A DNA stretch of 26,773 nt from Candidatus Omnitrophota bacterium (GCA_030691985.1 JAUYDB010000218.1:1-26773); one strand, 5' to 3'. Counted from the first letter of the stretch, positions 7,615-15,962 are shown. The notes: generated from the sequence alone by a model not told the origin. Numbers and translations: made by a program.

Positions 7615-7842
7615 AGCCGCTCCTTTCGTTACGCATATATTATCCGGCGTTCCCCTCCGACAATATTAACGGAGGCGCCTTCTTCCATTTATAGCCGTTA
7701 ACGGCATCCTCGCAACACCTATCAAAGGGCCTCTTCATGCGGGGAATAATAATGCTGACATGAACGGCTTGCGCTCCTTGAACCTGATAAAAAATGGGGC
7801 AAGCATGGCCATCTTCCGTAGCGCCTATGCCGTTTTTTTATA

Positions 7843-9183
7843 TCAGAAATTTGCGCTGGCCTCGAATCCGAGGACAAGCGCATCGTTGATGTTGCTTTGC
7901 CCGTTCGGATTTATTATGTATTGTATATCCGGCGTTATATAAAACCACGGCCCTAACTGGAACCTGTGGTTAAATTCAAGTATCATCTCATCGCTTTGGC
8001 CCGCGAGCTCTTCGCTGAAATGCCCTAGGATAAAGCAGAAAGCCGTAACGTCGCGGTTACGGTTGGGCGGCAGGCCCTGATACACCATGCCTGTCGCTAT
8101 CTCGTATATCTGGATATTAATATGCTCCTGGGGAGCGAGGGTGACGCCGGTCCATGCGCTAAGCCCTTTTGGCCTGTCCATCGGTATCGCAGTCTGCTGA
8201 TGATACGGTTTTTTGCGCTGCTCGGCGAGCAGGGCTCCGGAACGCATATGTGGCGGGCCCTCATGCTCCGGCCATTCCCCTTTGTAAATCATCTGATCGG
8301 CCATGATATAATAACCGCTATTCCCGTGCCGCCGCTTGGACAGATCGGACAAATCGTTAAAACGGCTGGACGCGTAATAGGCGCCGAAAGCGGCGCTGCC
8401 CGGAAGGCCGGGCTTATCCTTATCATGCCCGTGCTTATACGTGAGCTGGGCGACGGCCAGATATCCCTCATCCATGTCAAAACTAAAATCCGCGCCGTGG
8501 TTATTAGGCTTTCCCGCATTTGTGTCGGCGTCGTATATACCGGCCACCAGGCTCCAATCACTGTTCGGCTGATATGTAACGCGCGTGCCCCATGCTGTCG
8601 TTCTGTAGTGCGGAAAGAATACGTCGGAGGTAATCGCGGCCAGCCTGCCGTTAACTGCGCTCGTCAGGTAGTACTGGAAAAAAGGCGATACGGCGAAGAT
8701 ATCCCCGGCAAAGATGCGGCCCACCTCGAAGACAAACGCGTCATCCAGGACGGACAGTGAAAGATCGAGCTCCCCGAAATAGTAGTTACCGGACGTGTAT
8801 ATCTCCTGGGGGTTGTAGAAAGACCCTATCGCGGCCGAAATATCACGCCCTGATGCCAGGAAATTGCTCACTTTAAGCGCCAATCCTTTTATGGAGACGA
8901 TCTCCTGGAGATCCAGCGCGACGCCGAGGGAGAGAAAGCCGGAGAATTTAGCGGTTTGCTTGAGTCCGCCCGCAGGATTACCGCTTATGTCGGTGGTGTA
9001 ATTACATGATACGGATGCTCCTTTTCCCTTAAGAGCATCACGGGATCCTCCCCAATCACCTGTCGCTGCAGGCTGCGACATCCAGGAATCGAACCATGAA
9101 ATGTCCCGGGCGGCATGATTGTCCGCAGCCAGCGCGGCCGCCGCTATAAATACGAAGAATATGGTGTTGATAATTTTTTTCAT
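7843..9183 (-). CDS. Carbohydrate-selective porin, OprB family
   Basis: A 446-residue outer-membrane protein. It has a signal peptide (MKKIINTIFFVFIAAAALAA), then the OprB hallmark WFDSWMSQPAATGDWGGSRD near residues 30-48. Alternating beta-strand pattern runs to the end, and the last residue is Phe (EASANF), the usual signal for outer-membrane beta-barrel assembly. OprB porins let sugars and other small solutes diffuse across the outer membrane. The ATG lies 5 nt after the asparaginase stop codon without a strong ribosome-binding site, which suggests translational coupling within the aspD-aspT-asparaginase operon. That context hints it may serve amino-acid or peptide entry rather than sugar; this is inference. 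It is the clearest sign of a diderm envelope in the window. Confidence 0.85.
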   Translation of the reverse strand: MKKIINTIFFVFIAAAALAADNHAARDISWFDSWMSQPAATGDWGGSRDALKGKGASVSCNYTTDISGNPAGGLKQTAKFSGFLSLGVALDLQEIVSIKGLALKVSNFLASGRDISAAIGSFYNPQEIYTSGNYYFGELDLSLSVLDDAFVFEVGRIFAGDIFAVSPFFQYYLTSAVNGRLAAITSDVFFPHYRTTAWGTRVTYQPNSDWSLVAGIYDADTNAGKPNNHGADFSFDMDEGYLAVAQLTYKHGHDKDKPGLPGSAAFGAYYASSRFNDLSDLSKRRHGNSGYYIMADQMIYKGEWPEHEGPPHMRSGALLAEQRKKPYHQQTAIPMDRPKGLSAWTGVTLAPQEHINIQIYEIATGMVYQGLPPNRNRDVTAFCFILGHFSEELAGQSDEMILEFNHRFQLGPWFYITPDIQYIINPNGQSNINDALVLGFEASANF

Positions 9184-9188
9184 CCGGG

Positions 9189-10247
9189 CTATTTCATAAA
9201 ATACTTTTTAAGCCACTCACGAGAGCTGTTTTCCTGCGCGAGAGCCAGCATCAGCAATATTCGCGCCTTTGCCCCCGTCAGGTCGCCGCCCGGTACGGCG
9301 CCCGCCTTTTCGAGCGTCGCGCCGCCGCCCTGGTCACCGTACATCGGCCAAACGCCGCTATTGAAGACAGTGGTAGTTATGACAACCGGCACTGCTTTGC
9401 CGAGAGCGTATTTGACCGCTTCAAAAACTTGCGCATTGACGTTGCCCGCGCCCACTCCTTCTATCACGATCCCTTTGACGCCCCGGTCCACCGCATATCG
9501 TACGAGAGCGCCGTCATCGCCGGCGAAAGTTTCGAGAAGCGCCACTTCAGGCAATTTTGCCGGAAGAGTAAGTTTTTGCCGGACGGGGGCGTCGTTAAAA
9601 CGGGTGACCCGCCCCATGCATATATATCCGAGATACCCTTTCTCGCCGGAATCGAACGTCTGGACGTTCGTTGAATTGGTCTTCCGCACGTTTCTGGCAG
9701 AATTAACATACTGATTGAGCGTAACGGTGACTCCCCAGCCTTTCGCCTCTTCCGAGCAGGCCTGTATAACAGCGTTCAGGATATTCGCCGGACCGTCCGG
9801 TGAAACGTCAGAGGCGTCGCGCATCGCTCCGACGAAAACTACGGGCTTATCGCTCTTAAGCGTAAGGTCCAGAAAATACGACCCCTCAGCCATTGTATCC
9901 GTGCCGTGGGTCACCACAACGCCTTTTATCGCCGGGTCCGCGAGGATGCCGTCGACGGTCTTTGAAAGCTTTGCCCACATCTCGGGCGTCATCTGCGAGC
10001 TGTCGATGTTTGAAAACTCGACGACCTTTATGTTGGCTATTTTGGAAAGGCCCGGAACGGCCTCGGCAAGGTCCTTGCCCGATACCGCGGGCACCGCGCC
10101 GCCGGTCTTCGGATCGAGTTTTTCGGCTATCGTTCCGCCCGTGGTCACTACAGCTACCGTAGGCAGATCGGCATACGAACTCTCGGCAAAGAAGACGTAA
10201 AAGACCATGCAGCATACTAAGAAAACGGCGTACCGTAACGGTTTCAT
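9189..10247 (-). CDS. ansB: Type II (exported) L-asparaginase
   Basis: A 352-residue protein that hydrolyses asparagine to aspartate and ammonia. MKPLRYAVFLVCCMVFYVFF...SYA is a signal peptide, so the enzyme is periplasmic. Conserved active-site motifs are TTGGTIA near residues 35-41 (nucleophilic Thr) and VVTHGTDTMAE near 115-125 (the Thr-Asp pair), with PVVFVGAMR near 142 carrying the family's third motif. An upstream in-frame TTG at 10292 exists, but ATG 10247 has a strong GGAGG site 5 nt away and begins a proper signal sequence, so I chose it. The gene follows the aspartate exchanger by 28 nt and precedes the porin by 5 nt. Its product aspartate would be the substrate of AspT and AspD, which ties the operon together. 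Confidence 0.92.
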   Translation of the reverse strand: MKPLRYAVFLVCCMVFYVFFAESSYADLPTVAVVTTGGTIAEKLDPKTGGAVPAVSGKDLAEAVPGLSKIANIKVVEFSNIDSSQMTPEMWAKLSKTVDGILADPAIKGVVVTHGTDTMAEGSYFLDLTLKSDKPVVFVGAMRDASDVSPDGPANILNAVIQACSEEAKGWGVTVTLNQYVNSARNVRKTNSTNVQTFDSGEKGYLGYICMGRVTRFNDAPVRQKLTLPAKLPEVALLETFAGDDGALVRYAVDRGVKGIVIEGVGAGNVNAQVFEAVKYALGKAVPVVITTTVFNSGVWPMYGDQGGGATLEKAGAVPGGDLTGAKARILLMLALAQENSSREWLKKYFMK

Positions 10248-10275
10248 AATCCCTCCAAGGTTGGCGCTGCCATAT

Positions 10276-11961
10276 CTACATAAGGTTGACAATAAGAGCC
10301 CCGCAGACGGTCAGGAGAACGTTCGCAAAGGCATACGGAGCGGCATAGCCCAATACGGCCAGAGGGCTATTGGACACTTCGATGATCACGTTAAGCGAGG
10401 CTGTACAATCATGCGCGCCTGTCGCCGCCCCGAACAGCAAGATCGGATTCATCTTGATGACCTTCAACCCGACAAATAGGATCGCTATTATGGGCAGGAT
10501 CGTTACCGCGATCCCTCCCAGGAAGACCGAAAGGCCTGTCGTCTTTAATGCTTGCAGCGCTTGCGGGCCCGCTAACACGCCTACACAAGCTACGAAGAGG
10601 TTCAGTCCGAGATCGCCCAGGATCCACTGCGCGCCTCCCGGAATCTGCCCGAATGTCGGGTGCATCGACCTGAGCCATCCGCAAAAAAGCCCGGCTACCA
10701 AAACTCCGCCGCCTGTGCCCAGAGTCACCGGAATTCCGAATATCGGCACGACTATAAGCCCCAGCAGCGTACCGACTATGCATCCGATCGACACAGTAAC
10801 AAGATCGGTGACGGTAGTAGGCCTTTCGGCATACCCCAGAAGATTGGCGGCCCTTTCCACGTCATCCTTCGCGCCTATCAGCGTTAAAATGTCGCATTTA
10901 TGGACCACGGTATCCCTCATTATCGGCAGATCGTACCCCTGCCTGGTCGCTTTACGCAAAAATATCCCATGCGCAAGTTTGAGCTTGCCAAGCTCCCCGA
11001 GCGTCTTGCCGGCAATGTCTTTATTCAGGACGCATACGTCCATCATCTCACCGGCGACATCTATGACATTCGCCCGGTCGACCTCCGGCCCTATCAGCTC
11101 ATCGGCATGCGTCAGCTGGGCGGTCGCTCCAAGCACGAGAAGCGTATCCTCGCGCGCTATGGCCGTCTCCGGGGCGCATTCGATGACATTCCCGCCCCTC
11201 TTTATCTTGTCTATCGCGACTCTCTCGGGAAACAGGGCCTCTATCTGGGAAACGCTCTTACCTATGACTGCACCGTTCAATGCCGTATAAGCCCTCATGT
11301 CGAGACGATTCGTCCATGAGAAATACTCCTGGGCATCTTCATCGGATCCCGAGCCTCCCATCATTTTTTCCAGATTCCTGGCTTCAGCTTTGAGATCTAT
11401 TTTTAATAAGCCTGGCGCCATTTTAAGCAGGATGATCGTCCCCGCAGTGCCAAATATATAAGTGATCGCGTATGCGACCGCCATATTGGAATTAAGCAGG
11501 TTCTTTGCGTCCGCGGAAAGTCCCAGATGCTTGATGGCGCCCTCTCCCGTACCGAGAACAGCGGAGGTAGTCATTGCGCCGGCGAACATGCCCGCGGCAG
11601 TGCCTTTATCGAAATGCATCAGTTTGCCGATAAATATTGTCGCTGCGATCGAAGTAAAGACGACCACCAGCGTCAGCCAAAGATAATTTAACCCGTCTTT
11701 CTTGAGCGAGCCGAAGAACTGCGGGCCGACCTTGTAACCCACGGTAAATATGAATAGCGCAAAACTTATGTTCTTTACGAGCGGCGGGACCGTTACGCCG
11801 ACCTGGCCGACGACTATGGCCGCCAGCAGGACAGAAGCGGTGGAGCCTAGCGTAAAACCGAATATCTTAAGCCGCTTGCCTGCGAAATATCCGACGGCAA
11901 GCGCGAGAAAAAGCACTATCTCAGGATTATTGCGCATGATCAGTACGATATCATGCATCAT
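10276..11961 (-). CDS. aspT: Aspartate:alanine exchanger
   Basis: A 561-residue inner-membrane protein of the AspT/YidE-type family. It has an N-terminal membrane half (about residues 1-190, with GYFAGKRLKIFGFTLGSTAS and AMTTSAVLGTGEGA), a cytoplasmic middle with two RCK/TrkA-C-like segments (about 210-375), and a second membrane half (about 385-561, with LGTGGGVLVAGLFCGWLRS and GAATGAHDCTASLNVI). AspT imports aspartate in exchange for alanine; because the substrates differ in charge, the exchange is electrogenic. The AGGAGGT ribosome-binding site precedes ATG 11961, and the gene follows aspD by 12 nt. Sitting between aspartate 4-decarboxylase and asparaginase makes the aspartate:alanine assignment strong, although other substrates are known for the wider family. 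Confidence 0.93.
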   Translation of the reverse strand: MMHDIVLIMRNNPEIVLFLALAVGYFAGKRLKIFGFTLGSTASVLLAAIVVGQVGVTVPPLVKNISFALFIFTVGYKVGPQFFGSLKKDGLNYLWLTLVVVFTSIAATIFIGKLMHFDKGTAAGMFAGAMTTSAVLGTGEGAIKHLGLSADAKNLLNSNMAVAYAITYIFGTAGTIILLKMAPGLLKIDLKAEARNLEKMMGGSGSDEDAQEYFSWTNRLDMRAYTALNGAVIGKSVSQIEALFPERVAIDKIKRGGNVIECAPETAIAREDTLLVLGATAQLTHADELIGPEVDRANVIDVAGEMMDVCVLNKDIAGKTLGELGKLKLAHGIFLRKATRQGYDLPIMRDTVVHKCDILTLIGAKDDVERAANLLGYAERPTTVTDLVTVSIGCIVGTLLGLIVVPIFGIPVTLGTGGGVLVAGLFCGWLRSMHPTFGQIPGGAQWILGDLGLNLFVACVGVLAGPQALQALKTTGLSVFLGGIAVTILPIIAILFVGLKVIKMNPILLFGAATGAHDCTASLNVIIEVSNSPLAVLGYAAPYAFANVLLTVCGALIVNLM

Positions 11962-11973
11962 ATAAACCTCCTA

Positions 11974-13563
11974 TTATTTGGATTTTTTCCACGTATCATA
12001 ATAATCCGCCAGCAGTTCGCTTATACCCTTGCCGATAGCGGCGTATGCGACGTCATCGAGGTTTGCGAGCGACACCCTGACCGACATGTTGGGCGCGTCG
12101 AAACCTCCGCCGTCCATCAATACGATCGATTTTTCATCGGCCAGGCGCCATACAAAATCTATCGGCTCAAAACTCTTGACCAGATACTCCGCAAAGTCGG
12201 CGCCGTAGCGCGTCTTCGCGAGCTTAGGGATATCGATCGTCGTATAGTAGTGAGCGTCGCAGGAGTTGTCCGGATGCGGTATGCCGACGGCGGCATAGAG
12301 GGTCTTGAACCGTGCGGCCACAATATCCTGCGCCATGCTCTTATAGGCGCCTTTCTTGTCAATAAGGCAATGGAGTGAGAACATGACCATCAACACCTGC
12401 TGCGGGGTCGAGAGGCCCGCGGTGTGGTGGAGCGCCACTGACCGGGAGTCGGCGACCATGCGGTCGATGACCTTCATGTGGTCCGGATCCAGCTCGACGG
12501 TGCAATACCGTGCGTGGAGTTCCTCCTTATCGGCCGCCGGCAGCGAAGCGATGCGCTTATCGAAGATATTATCCCGGTGTATCCCTATGATCCCGAGGCG
12601 CCAGCCTGTCGCCCCGAAATACTTCGAGAACGAATATACTAAAATGGTGTTATGCGGCACCGCGGCCGCCAGCGACCTGAAGCCGTTGACGAACGTCCCG
12701 TAGACATCGTCGGTCAGGACTATGAGGTCCTTGCGGCGCGTTCGGACGAGCTGGGCTATCTTATCCAGCGACTTCTGCTGCATGCTGACGGACGTCGGAT
12801 TGGAAGGATTGACCAGGAAGAAGGCCTTCACGGCCGGATCGGCGAGTTTTTCTATTTCCGCGTCCGGGTACTGCCAGTCGGAATTTTCGTCCTGCTTCAC
12901 CTCAAGTTCAACTAGCTCGTAATCATTAAGCCTCGGTATCTCTATATAAGGAGTGAAGATCGGAGTGCCCAGCGCTATCTTATCGCCTTTGCGGATGAGT
13001 TTGTTCTCCGAAAGGGTCGTGAAAATATAGTCCATCGCCGCGGTGCCGCCTTCAGTGGCGAAGAGATCGAACGTCCCGATGGACGTATCGCCGCCGAGCA
13101 TCTCCTGGGAGAGATACGCATGGACTATCTGTTCGCATAGCGTAAGCATCCTGTCGGGCGTGGGATAATGGTCCCCGAGGATGGCGTCGACCATCTCGTA
13201 GATAAACGCGTCACCGTCTATCTTCAGGACGCCGCGGGCATACTCGAATATCTCCCCGAGGAATGCGACACCTGGGGCGCCGGCATTCTTCGCTAAGAAG
13301 CCCTTAAAACGCTGAGACAGCCCTTCTTTCTCGGCGACAGTCCCAAGGCCCGGCCTGTGCGGCGCTCTCCCCGATTCCCCGAGCGCGAACATGCCGAATT
13401 GAAAGAACCCCTGGCGCGGCGCGACCGCCACCCAGTTCGGATTGCCGCGTCCGGCGTTAAGCATTATTCTTTCGCGGTGGCCCTCGGCCATGCTAACAAG
13501 CTTATTCTTCAGCTCAAACGGGCTTAAGGCTTCATAACCTTTTTCTTCTGCCGATCTCTGCAT
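11974..13563 (-). CDS. aspD: Aspartate 4-decarboxylase (PLP-dependent)
   Basis: A 529-residue fold-type I PLP enzyme of the bifunctional aspartate aminotransferase/aspartate 4-decarboxylase family, which converts aspartate to alanine and CO2, consuming a proton. Signature features include AGRGNPNW near residue 40, LFATEGGTAAMDYIF near 180, FLVNPSNPTSV near 255, VLTDDVYGTF near 285 and the PLP-lysine motif YSFSKYFGATGWRLG near 308-322. Length fits the family (about 530). The frame extends upstream to 13665, but that part runs through a repeat. ATG 13563 has AAGGGG 6 nt upstream and starts the family-typical N terminus. It is the first gene of the aspD-aspT-asparaginase-porin operon and has its own promoter upstream. 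The only doubt is whether transaminase activity dominates; the AspT neighbour argues for decarboxylation. Confidence 0.94.
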   Translation of the reverse strand: MQRSAEEKGYEALSPFELKNKLVSMAEGHRERIMLNAGRGNPNWVAVAPRQGFFQFGMFALGESGRAPHRPGLGTVAEKEGLSQRFKGFLAKNAGAPGVAFLGEIFEYARGVLKIDGDAFIYEMVDAILGDHYPTPDRMLTLCEQIVHAYLSQEMLGGDTSIGTFDLFATEGGTAAMDYIFTTLSENKLIRKGDKIALGTPIFTPYIEIPRLNDYELVELEVKQDENSDWQYPDAEIEKLADPAVKAFFLVNPSNPTSVSMQQKSLDKIAQLVRTRRKDLIVLTDDVYGTFVNGFRSLAAAVPHNTILVYSFSKYFGATGWRLGIIGIHRDNIFDKRIASLPAADKEELHARYCTVELDPDHMKVIDRMVADSRSVALHHTAGLSTPQQVLMVMFSLHCLIDKKGAYKSMAQDIVAARFKTLYAAVGIPHPDNSCDAHYYTTIDIPKLAKTRYGADFAEYLVKSFEPIDFVWRLADEKSIVLMDGGGFDAPNMSVRVSLANLDDVAYAAIGKGISELLADYYDTWKKSK

Positions 13564-13592
13564 GGCTATCCCCTTTCTTATTGCTTCTTGTA

Positions 13593-13621
13593 AATATACA
13601 CGATAAGTACGGTCAAGACAA
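13593..13621 (-). promoter_or_regulatory. Probable promoter of the aspD operon
   Basis: TTGTCT (13621-13616), 17-nt spacer, TATATT (13598-13593). It falls between the palindrome at 13637-13694 and the aspD ATG, predicting a leader of about 22-25 nt that includes the AAGGGG site. Confidence 0.5.
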
Positions 13622-13636
13622 GAGCGGAGGGAATTG

Positions 13637-13694
13637 GGGGACATAATGCCTATTTCCCTGCACAAAATCCCAAGGAAATAGGCATTATGTCCCC
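13637..13694. repeat. GGGGACATAATGCC inverted repeat at the end of the polymerase gene
   Basis: Two perfect 21-bp arms (starting GGGGACATAATGCC) flank a 16-nt loop. Similarity extends outward into GGGAAWT on both sides. The polymerase stop codon (13685-13687) lies within one arm, and the hairpin separates the SOS pair from the aspD promoter, so it may also work as a terminator. The same family frames the element at 15646-15902. Confidence 0.85.
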
Positions 13695-15028
13695 TGATTT
13701 CCCAGATTTCTCATCTTAAGTAGCGGAATATTGAGGCGCTGGCGGAAGGATTCGCCTTTCAGCAGGTTCTGTTTGCGCCAGGCAAGACAGTTGCGGGGAT
13801 GGTTTCCCTTCTCGTTCACAATATTTGAGGAAGCAAGGTGCAGGGTGTGTTTACCATAATAAGAGTTTACCTTATCTATGGCAATGCTTATATTCTTCAG
13901 GTTCTCTATTCTTACAGGATCTTCGAACAGGTCCCTGGAATCCGCCCCTTCATCCATTATGTCAGATAATATGACACCGCTTGATCTGTAAGCGGCGCCA
14001 TCCTCAAATACATGTTCAAATAATCGGCTGCACAGCTGGGTAAAGTCAAGAGTTGATGACGAATGGCGCGTAAGCCGCCCTTCCATAGCGCAGTGGGAAA
14101 AGTCCGTCCTCCTCAAATATGCGGTAAGATTCCTGGCGCTTAAATTATGGCGCCTTAATTTTATAAAGGCGGATTCCATATTACGCATAAGCTGGCCTTT
14201 TACGAATTCTTTATTATCGGATGCGGGCGAGAATGTCTTGGTCTTACTTATGGTCAGATACCTCTCTTTCGCTTCTGTCACTAACCTATAGACGGGCATA
14301 CCGCGAAGTTCGCACCACAGTTCCCGGCCTATCTTGCCGAGGAGTTTCTGCGCAAAGTCCTGCGGCTTCTTTATATAGTCCAGAACGGTTCTCACCCCGC
14401 TTTTATTTAACAGGGCCGCGGTATTTGGCCCAAATCCGCACACTTTTTCAAGGGGCATATCTTTTAAAAATTCATGAAGTTTATAGCCTGGGATGCAGGT
14501 AAATCCGTCCGGTTTATCTGTTTTTGAGGCAAGTTTCGCGAGGGTCTTTGACAGACTTACTCCGACAGAGACTGTTATGCCGAGATCTTCCTCCATCGCC
14601 TCTTTTATCCTGCGCGCTATGGCAGGATAGGATGCCCTGTATAACCGCCTTAAACCGGTGAGATCGCAGAACGCTTCATCGATAGAGTATTCCTCAACAT
14701 CCGGAGTAAAACGCCTTATTATTGTGAACATGCGGCTTGAGTAGATACTGTATAGTTCATAATCGCTTGGCAGGACGATCAATTCCGGGCATATCTTTCC
14801 GGCCTCGGTGAGCCTCATACCGCGTTTTATACCGCGGGCTTTGGCCTCATAACTCGGACATGATACTATGCCGCGCTCCTTGCCTGTGACAATGGGTAAA
14901 TTTTTCAGTTTGGGATCGCGCGCTGATTCGCAGGATGTAAAGAAGGCATCGCAGTCTATATGGGCTATGGCGATCGGATAAGACGAAAGCATGACGAAAT
15001 CAGGCGTCTTATTTATATTTGCGGACAT
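13685..15028 (-). CDS. Y-family (translesion) DNA polymerase, UmuC/DinB type
   Basis: A 447-residue translesion polymerase. The palm domain has AHIDCDAFFTSCE near residues 22-34 with the metal-binding Asp pair, the steric-gate region, and YSIDEAFCDLTG near 113 with the catalytic Asp-Glu. SVGVSLSKTLAKLASKTDKP lies near 152-171, followed by helix-hairpin-helix residues (KVCGFGPNTAALLNKSG) and the little-finger domain from about 245 (SISKTKTF-like). It copies past damaged bases during the SOS response. Its start overlaps the end of lexA by 20 nt, so the two are translationally coupled and share the LexA-controlled promoter. A later ATG at 14992 is possible. The last residues (GNQGT, stop at 13685) are encoded by a dispersed palindrome, so the original C terminus was probably altered. 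Confidence 0.92.
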   Translation of the reverse strand: MSANINKTPDFVMLSSYPIAIAHIDCDAFFTSCESARDPKLKNLPIVTGKERGIVSCPSYEAKARGIKRGMRLTEAGKICPELIVLPSDYELYSIYSSRMFTIIRRFTPDVEEYSIDEAFCDLTGLRRLYRASYPAIARRIKEAMEEDLGITVSVGVSLSKTLAKLASKTDKPDGFTCIPGYKLHEFLKDMPLEKVCGFGPNTAALLNKSGVRTVLDYIKKPQDFAQKLLGKIGRELWCELRGMPVYRLVTEAKERYLTISKTKTFSPASDNKEFVKGQLMRNMESAFIKLRRHNLSARNLTAYLRRTDFSHCAMEGRLTRHSSSTLDFTQLCSRLFEHVFEDGAAYRSSGVILSDIMDEGADSRDLFEDPVRIENLKNISIAIDKVNSYYGKHTLHLASSNIVNEKGNHPRNCLAWRKQNLLKGESFRQRLNIPLLKMRNLGNQGT

Positions 15029-15590
15029 TTGCTATGACCACGCCGCCTACCGTAAGCTCCGAGCGGGGTTCTATGAGAGGGTATTTCTTATTGGCGGCTC
15101 TTAAGACAACCCTATCTTTATTTTTTTCAAAATATTTCAATGTCCACTCACCGTCAACAGATGCTATGACTATGTCTCCATTTTTAGGGCTTAAGTTTCG
15201 CTGAACGAGGACGAGGTCTCCGGGGCGGATACCCGCATCTATCATGGAATCGCCTTCGACTTTCAACAGAAACGTCGCCTGGGGATTCGATATGAGGTAT
15301 TCATCAAGGCTTATAAGATCTGTCATCTCCTCTTCGGCCGGATTGGGAAAACCTGCCTGTATAAAACCGAGAAGCCTTACCGGTTTCTGGAGTTTCGACG
15401 GAAGGAGACGGCCGAGCCTATCCTTAGAGAAGAGCCCTTCACTGATAAGGCCGGAGACTCTTTTATAAACAGCGTTCTTCGAGCGCAGGGAGAAGATTTT
15501 CAGCATCTCGGAATAAGACGGCATCCTCTTGTGGCGTGAATAAAAATTATTTATCTTTTCGGCATATTCTTTTAACCGGTCTCTATCCAT
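15009..15590 (-). CDS. lexA: LexA-type SOS repressor
   Basis: A 193-residue self-cleaving repressor. The N-terminal winged-helix part (about residues 15-65, RMPSYSEMLKIFSL, NAVYKRVSGLISEGLF) binds DNA. The C-terminal S24 peptidase part has a putative Ala-Gly cleavage site in LLGFIQAGFPNP, the catalytic Ser in VEGDSMIDAGIRPGD and the catalytic Lys in GEWTLKYF. Damage-activated RecA would trigger autocleavage and induce the downstream polymerase, whose start overlaps lexA's stop. The frame extends to 15656, but that portion is promoter and repeat sequence. ATG 15590 lies 10 nt after the -10 box, and the ATG at 15614 lies inside the operator and is excluded. A UmuD-like role is conceivable, but the DNA-binding domain and operator favour LexA. 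Confidence 0.9.
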   Translation of the reverse strand: MDRDRLKEYAEKINNFYSRHKRMPSYSEMLKIFSLRSKNAVYKRVSGLISEGLFSKDRLGRLLPSKLQKPVRLLGFIQAGFPNPAEEEMTDLISLDEYLISNPQATFLLKVEGDSMIDAGIRPGDLVLVQRNLSPKNGDIVIASVDGEWTLKYFEKNKDRVVLRAANKKYPLIEPRSELTVGGVVIANVRKYK

Positions 15591-15600
15591 AGCGGCTATT

Positions 15601-15629
15601 ATTGTAGTGAACATTCGTTCACCTGTCAA
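15601..15629 (-). promoter_or_regulatory. lexA promoter
   Basis: TTGACA (15629-15624), exactly 17 nt, TACAAT (15606-15601). The spacer is filled by the operator. The -10 box ends 10 nt before ATG 15590, so the leader is predicted to be only a few nucleotides. Confidence 0.82.
15607..15622. promoter_or_regulatory. LexA operator (GAAC-N4-GTTC SOS box)
   Basis: The minus strand reads GTGAACGAATGTTCAC, a 6-bp-arm inverted repeat whose core GAAC-N4-GTTC is the LexA box form known from Bacillus and its relatives. It sits exactly between the -35 and -10 hexamers, the ideal place for autorepression of the lexA-polymerase operon. Confidence 0.85.
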
Positions 15630-15645
15630 GTAAAAAAAGTAAATC

Positions 15646-15902
15646 GGGGGACACAATACCTGTTTCTCTCGAGATAGCTTATGGAGAAATGTAATAGATC
15701 AGAGTTTTAAGAGCCGGTAATAAAAAGGGGTCTGACCCAACGCATCTATTAAGCCGTGAATGGGTCTGACACTTTTTTATAGATAGCTTGCTATGCCAAA
15801 AAATGGGGTCAGACCCATTCAATGAGCAATAAACGCGCTGGGTCAGACCCCATTTTTCTTATAGAACTGAACTGTTACGGAGAAATAGGTATTGTGTCCC
15901 CC
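15646..15902. repeat. 257-bp composite element with 23-bp terminal inverted repeats
   Basis: The ends GGGGGACACAATACCTG... (15646-15668) and its inverted partner (15880-15902) match at 22 of 23 positions. Inside lie GGGGTCTGACCC-family repeats, including the second copy of the 78-bp unit. No reading frame of note is present, so it looks like a non-coding MITE- or REPIN-like element, one repeat family nested in another. It occupies most of the 306-nt gap between the lipoprotein and lexA, ending about 17 nt upstream of the lexA -35 box. Confidence 0.75.
15779..15856. repeat. 78-bp repeat unit, copy 2
   Basis: It matches 3411-3488 in 75 of 78 positions, beginning ATAGATAGCTTGCTATGCC and ending GGGTCAGACCCCATTTT. 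High identity at two loci about 12 kb apart indicates recent copying or conversion. Confidence 0.85.
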
Positions 15903-15962
15903 AATTTCCCAACTGTCAGGCAATGGCCTTGCTCGGGATGAGACAGGACTTTTGCAATGGTC

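Noticed and set aside
7615..7842. Small gene between the porin and hydrolase copy B
   Set aside because: Only a 23-codon minus-strand frame is present, without a family match; the stretch appears non-coding.
8122..8760. 212-codon plus-strand frame
   Set aside because: Antisense to the well-supported porin gene; its composition is that of a shadow frame.
10247..10292. TTG start at 10292 for the asparaginase
   Set aside because: ATG 10247 has a strong ribosome-binding site and begins a proper signal peptide; the extension adds nothing recognisable and overlaps the aspT stop.
10370..11290. 306-codon plus-strand frame
   Set aside because: Antisense shadow of the aspT membrane protein; rich in Pro and Ser as expected from GC-rich antisense codons.
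13563..13665. N-terminal extension of aspD
   Set aside because: It runs through the promoter and an inverted repeat; length and motif positions fit a start at 13563.
15590..15656. N-terminal extension of lexA
   Set aside because: It would be translated from the operator, the promoter and a repeat; ATG 15590 fits the transcription start.
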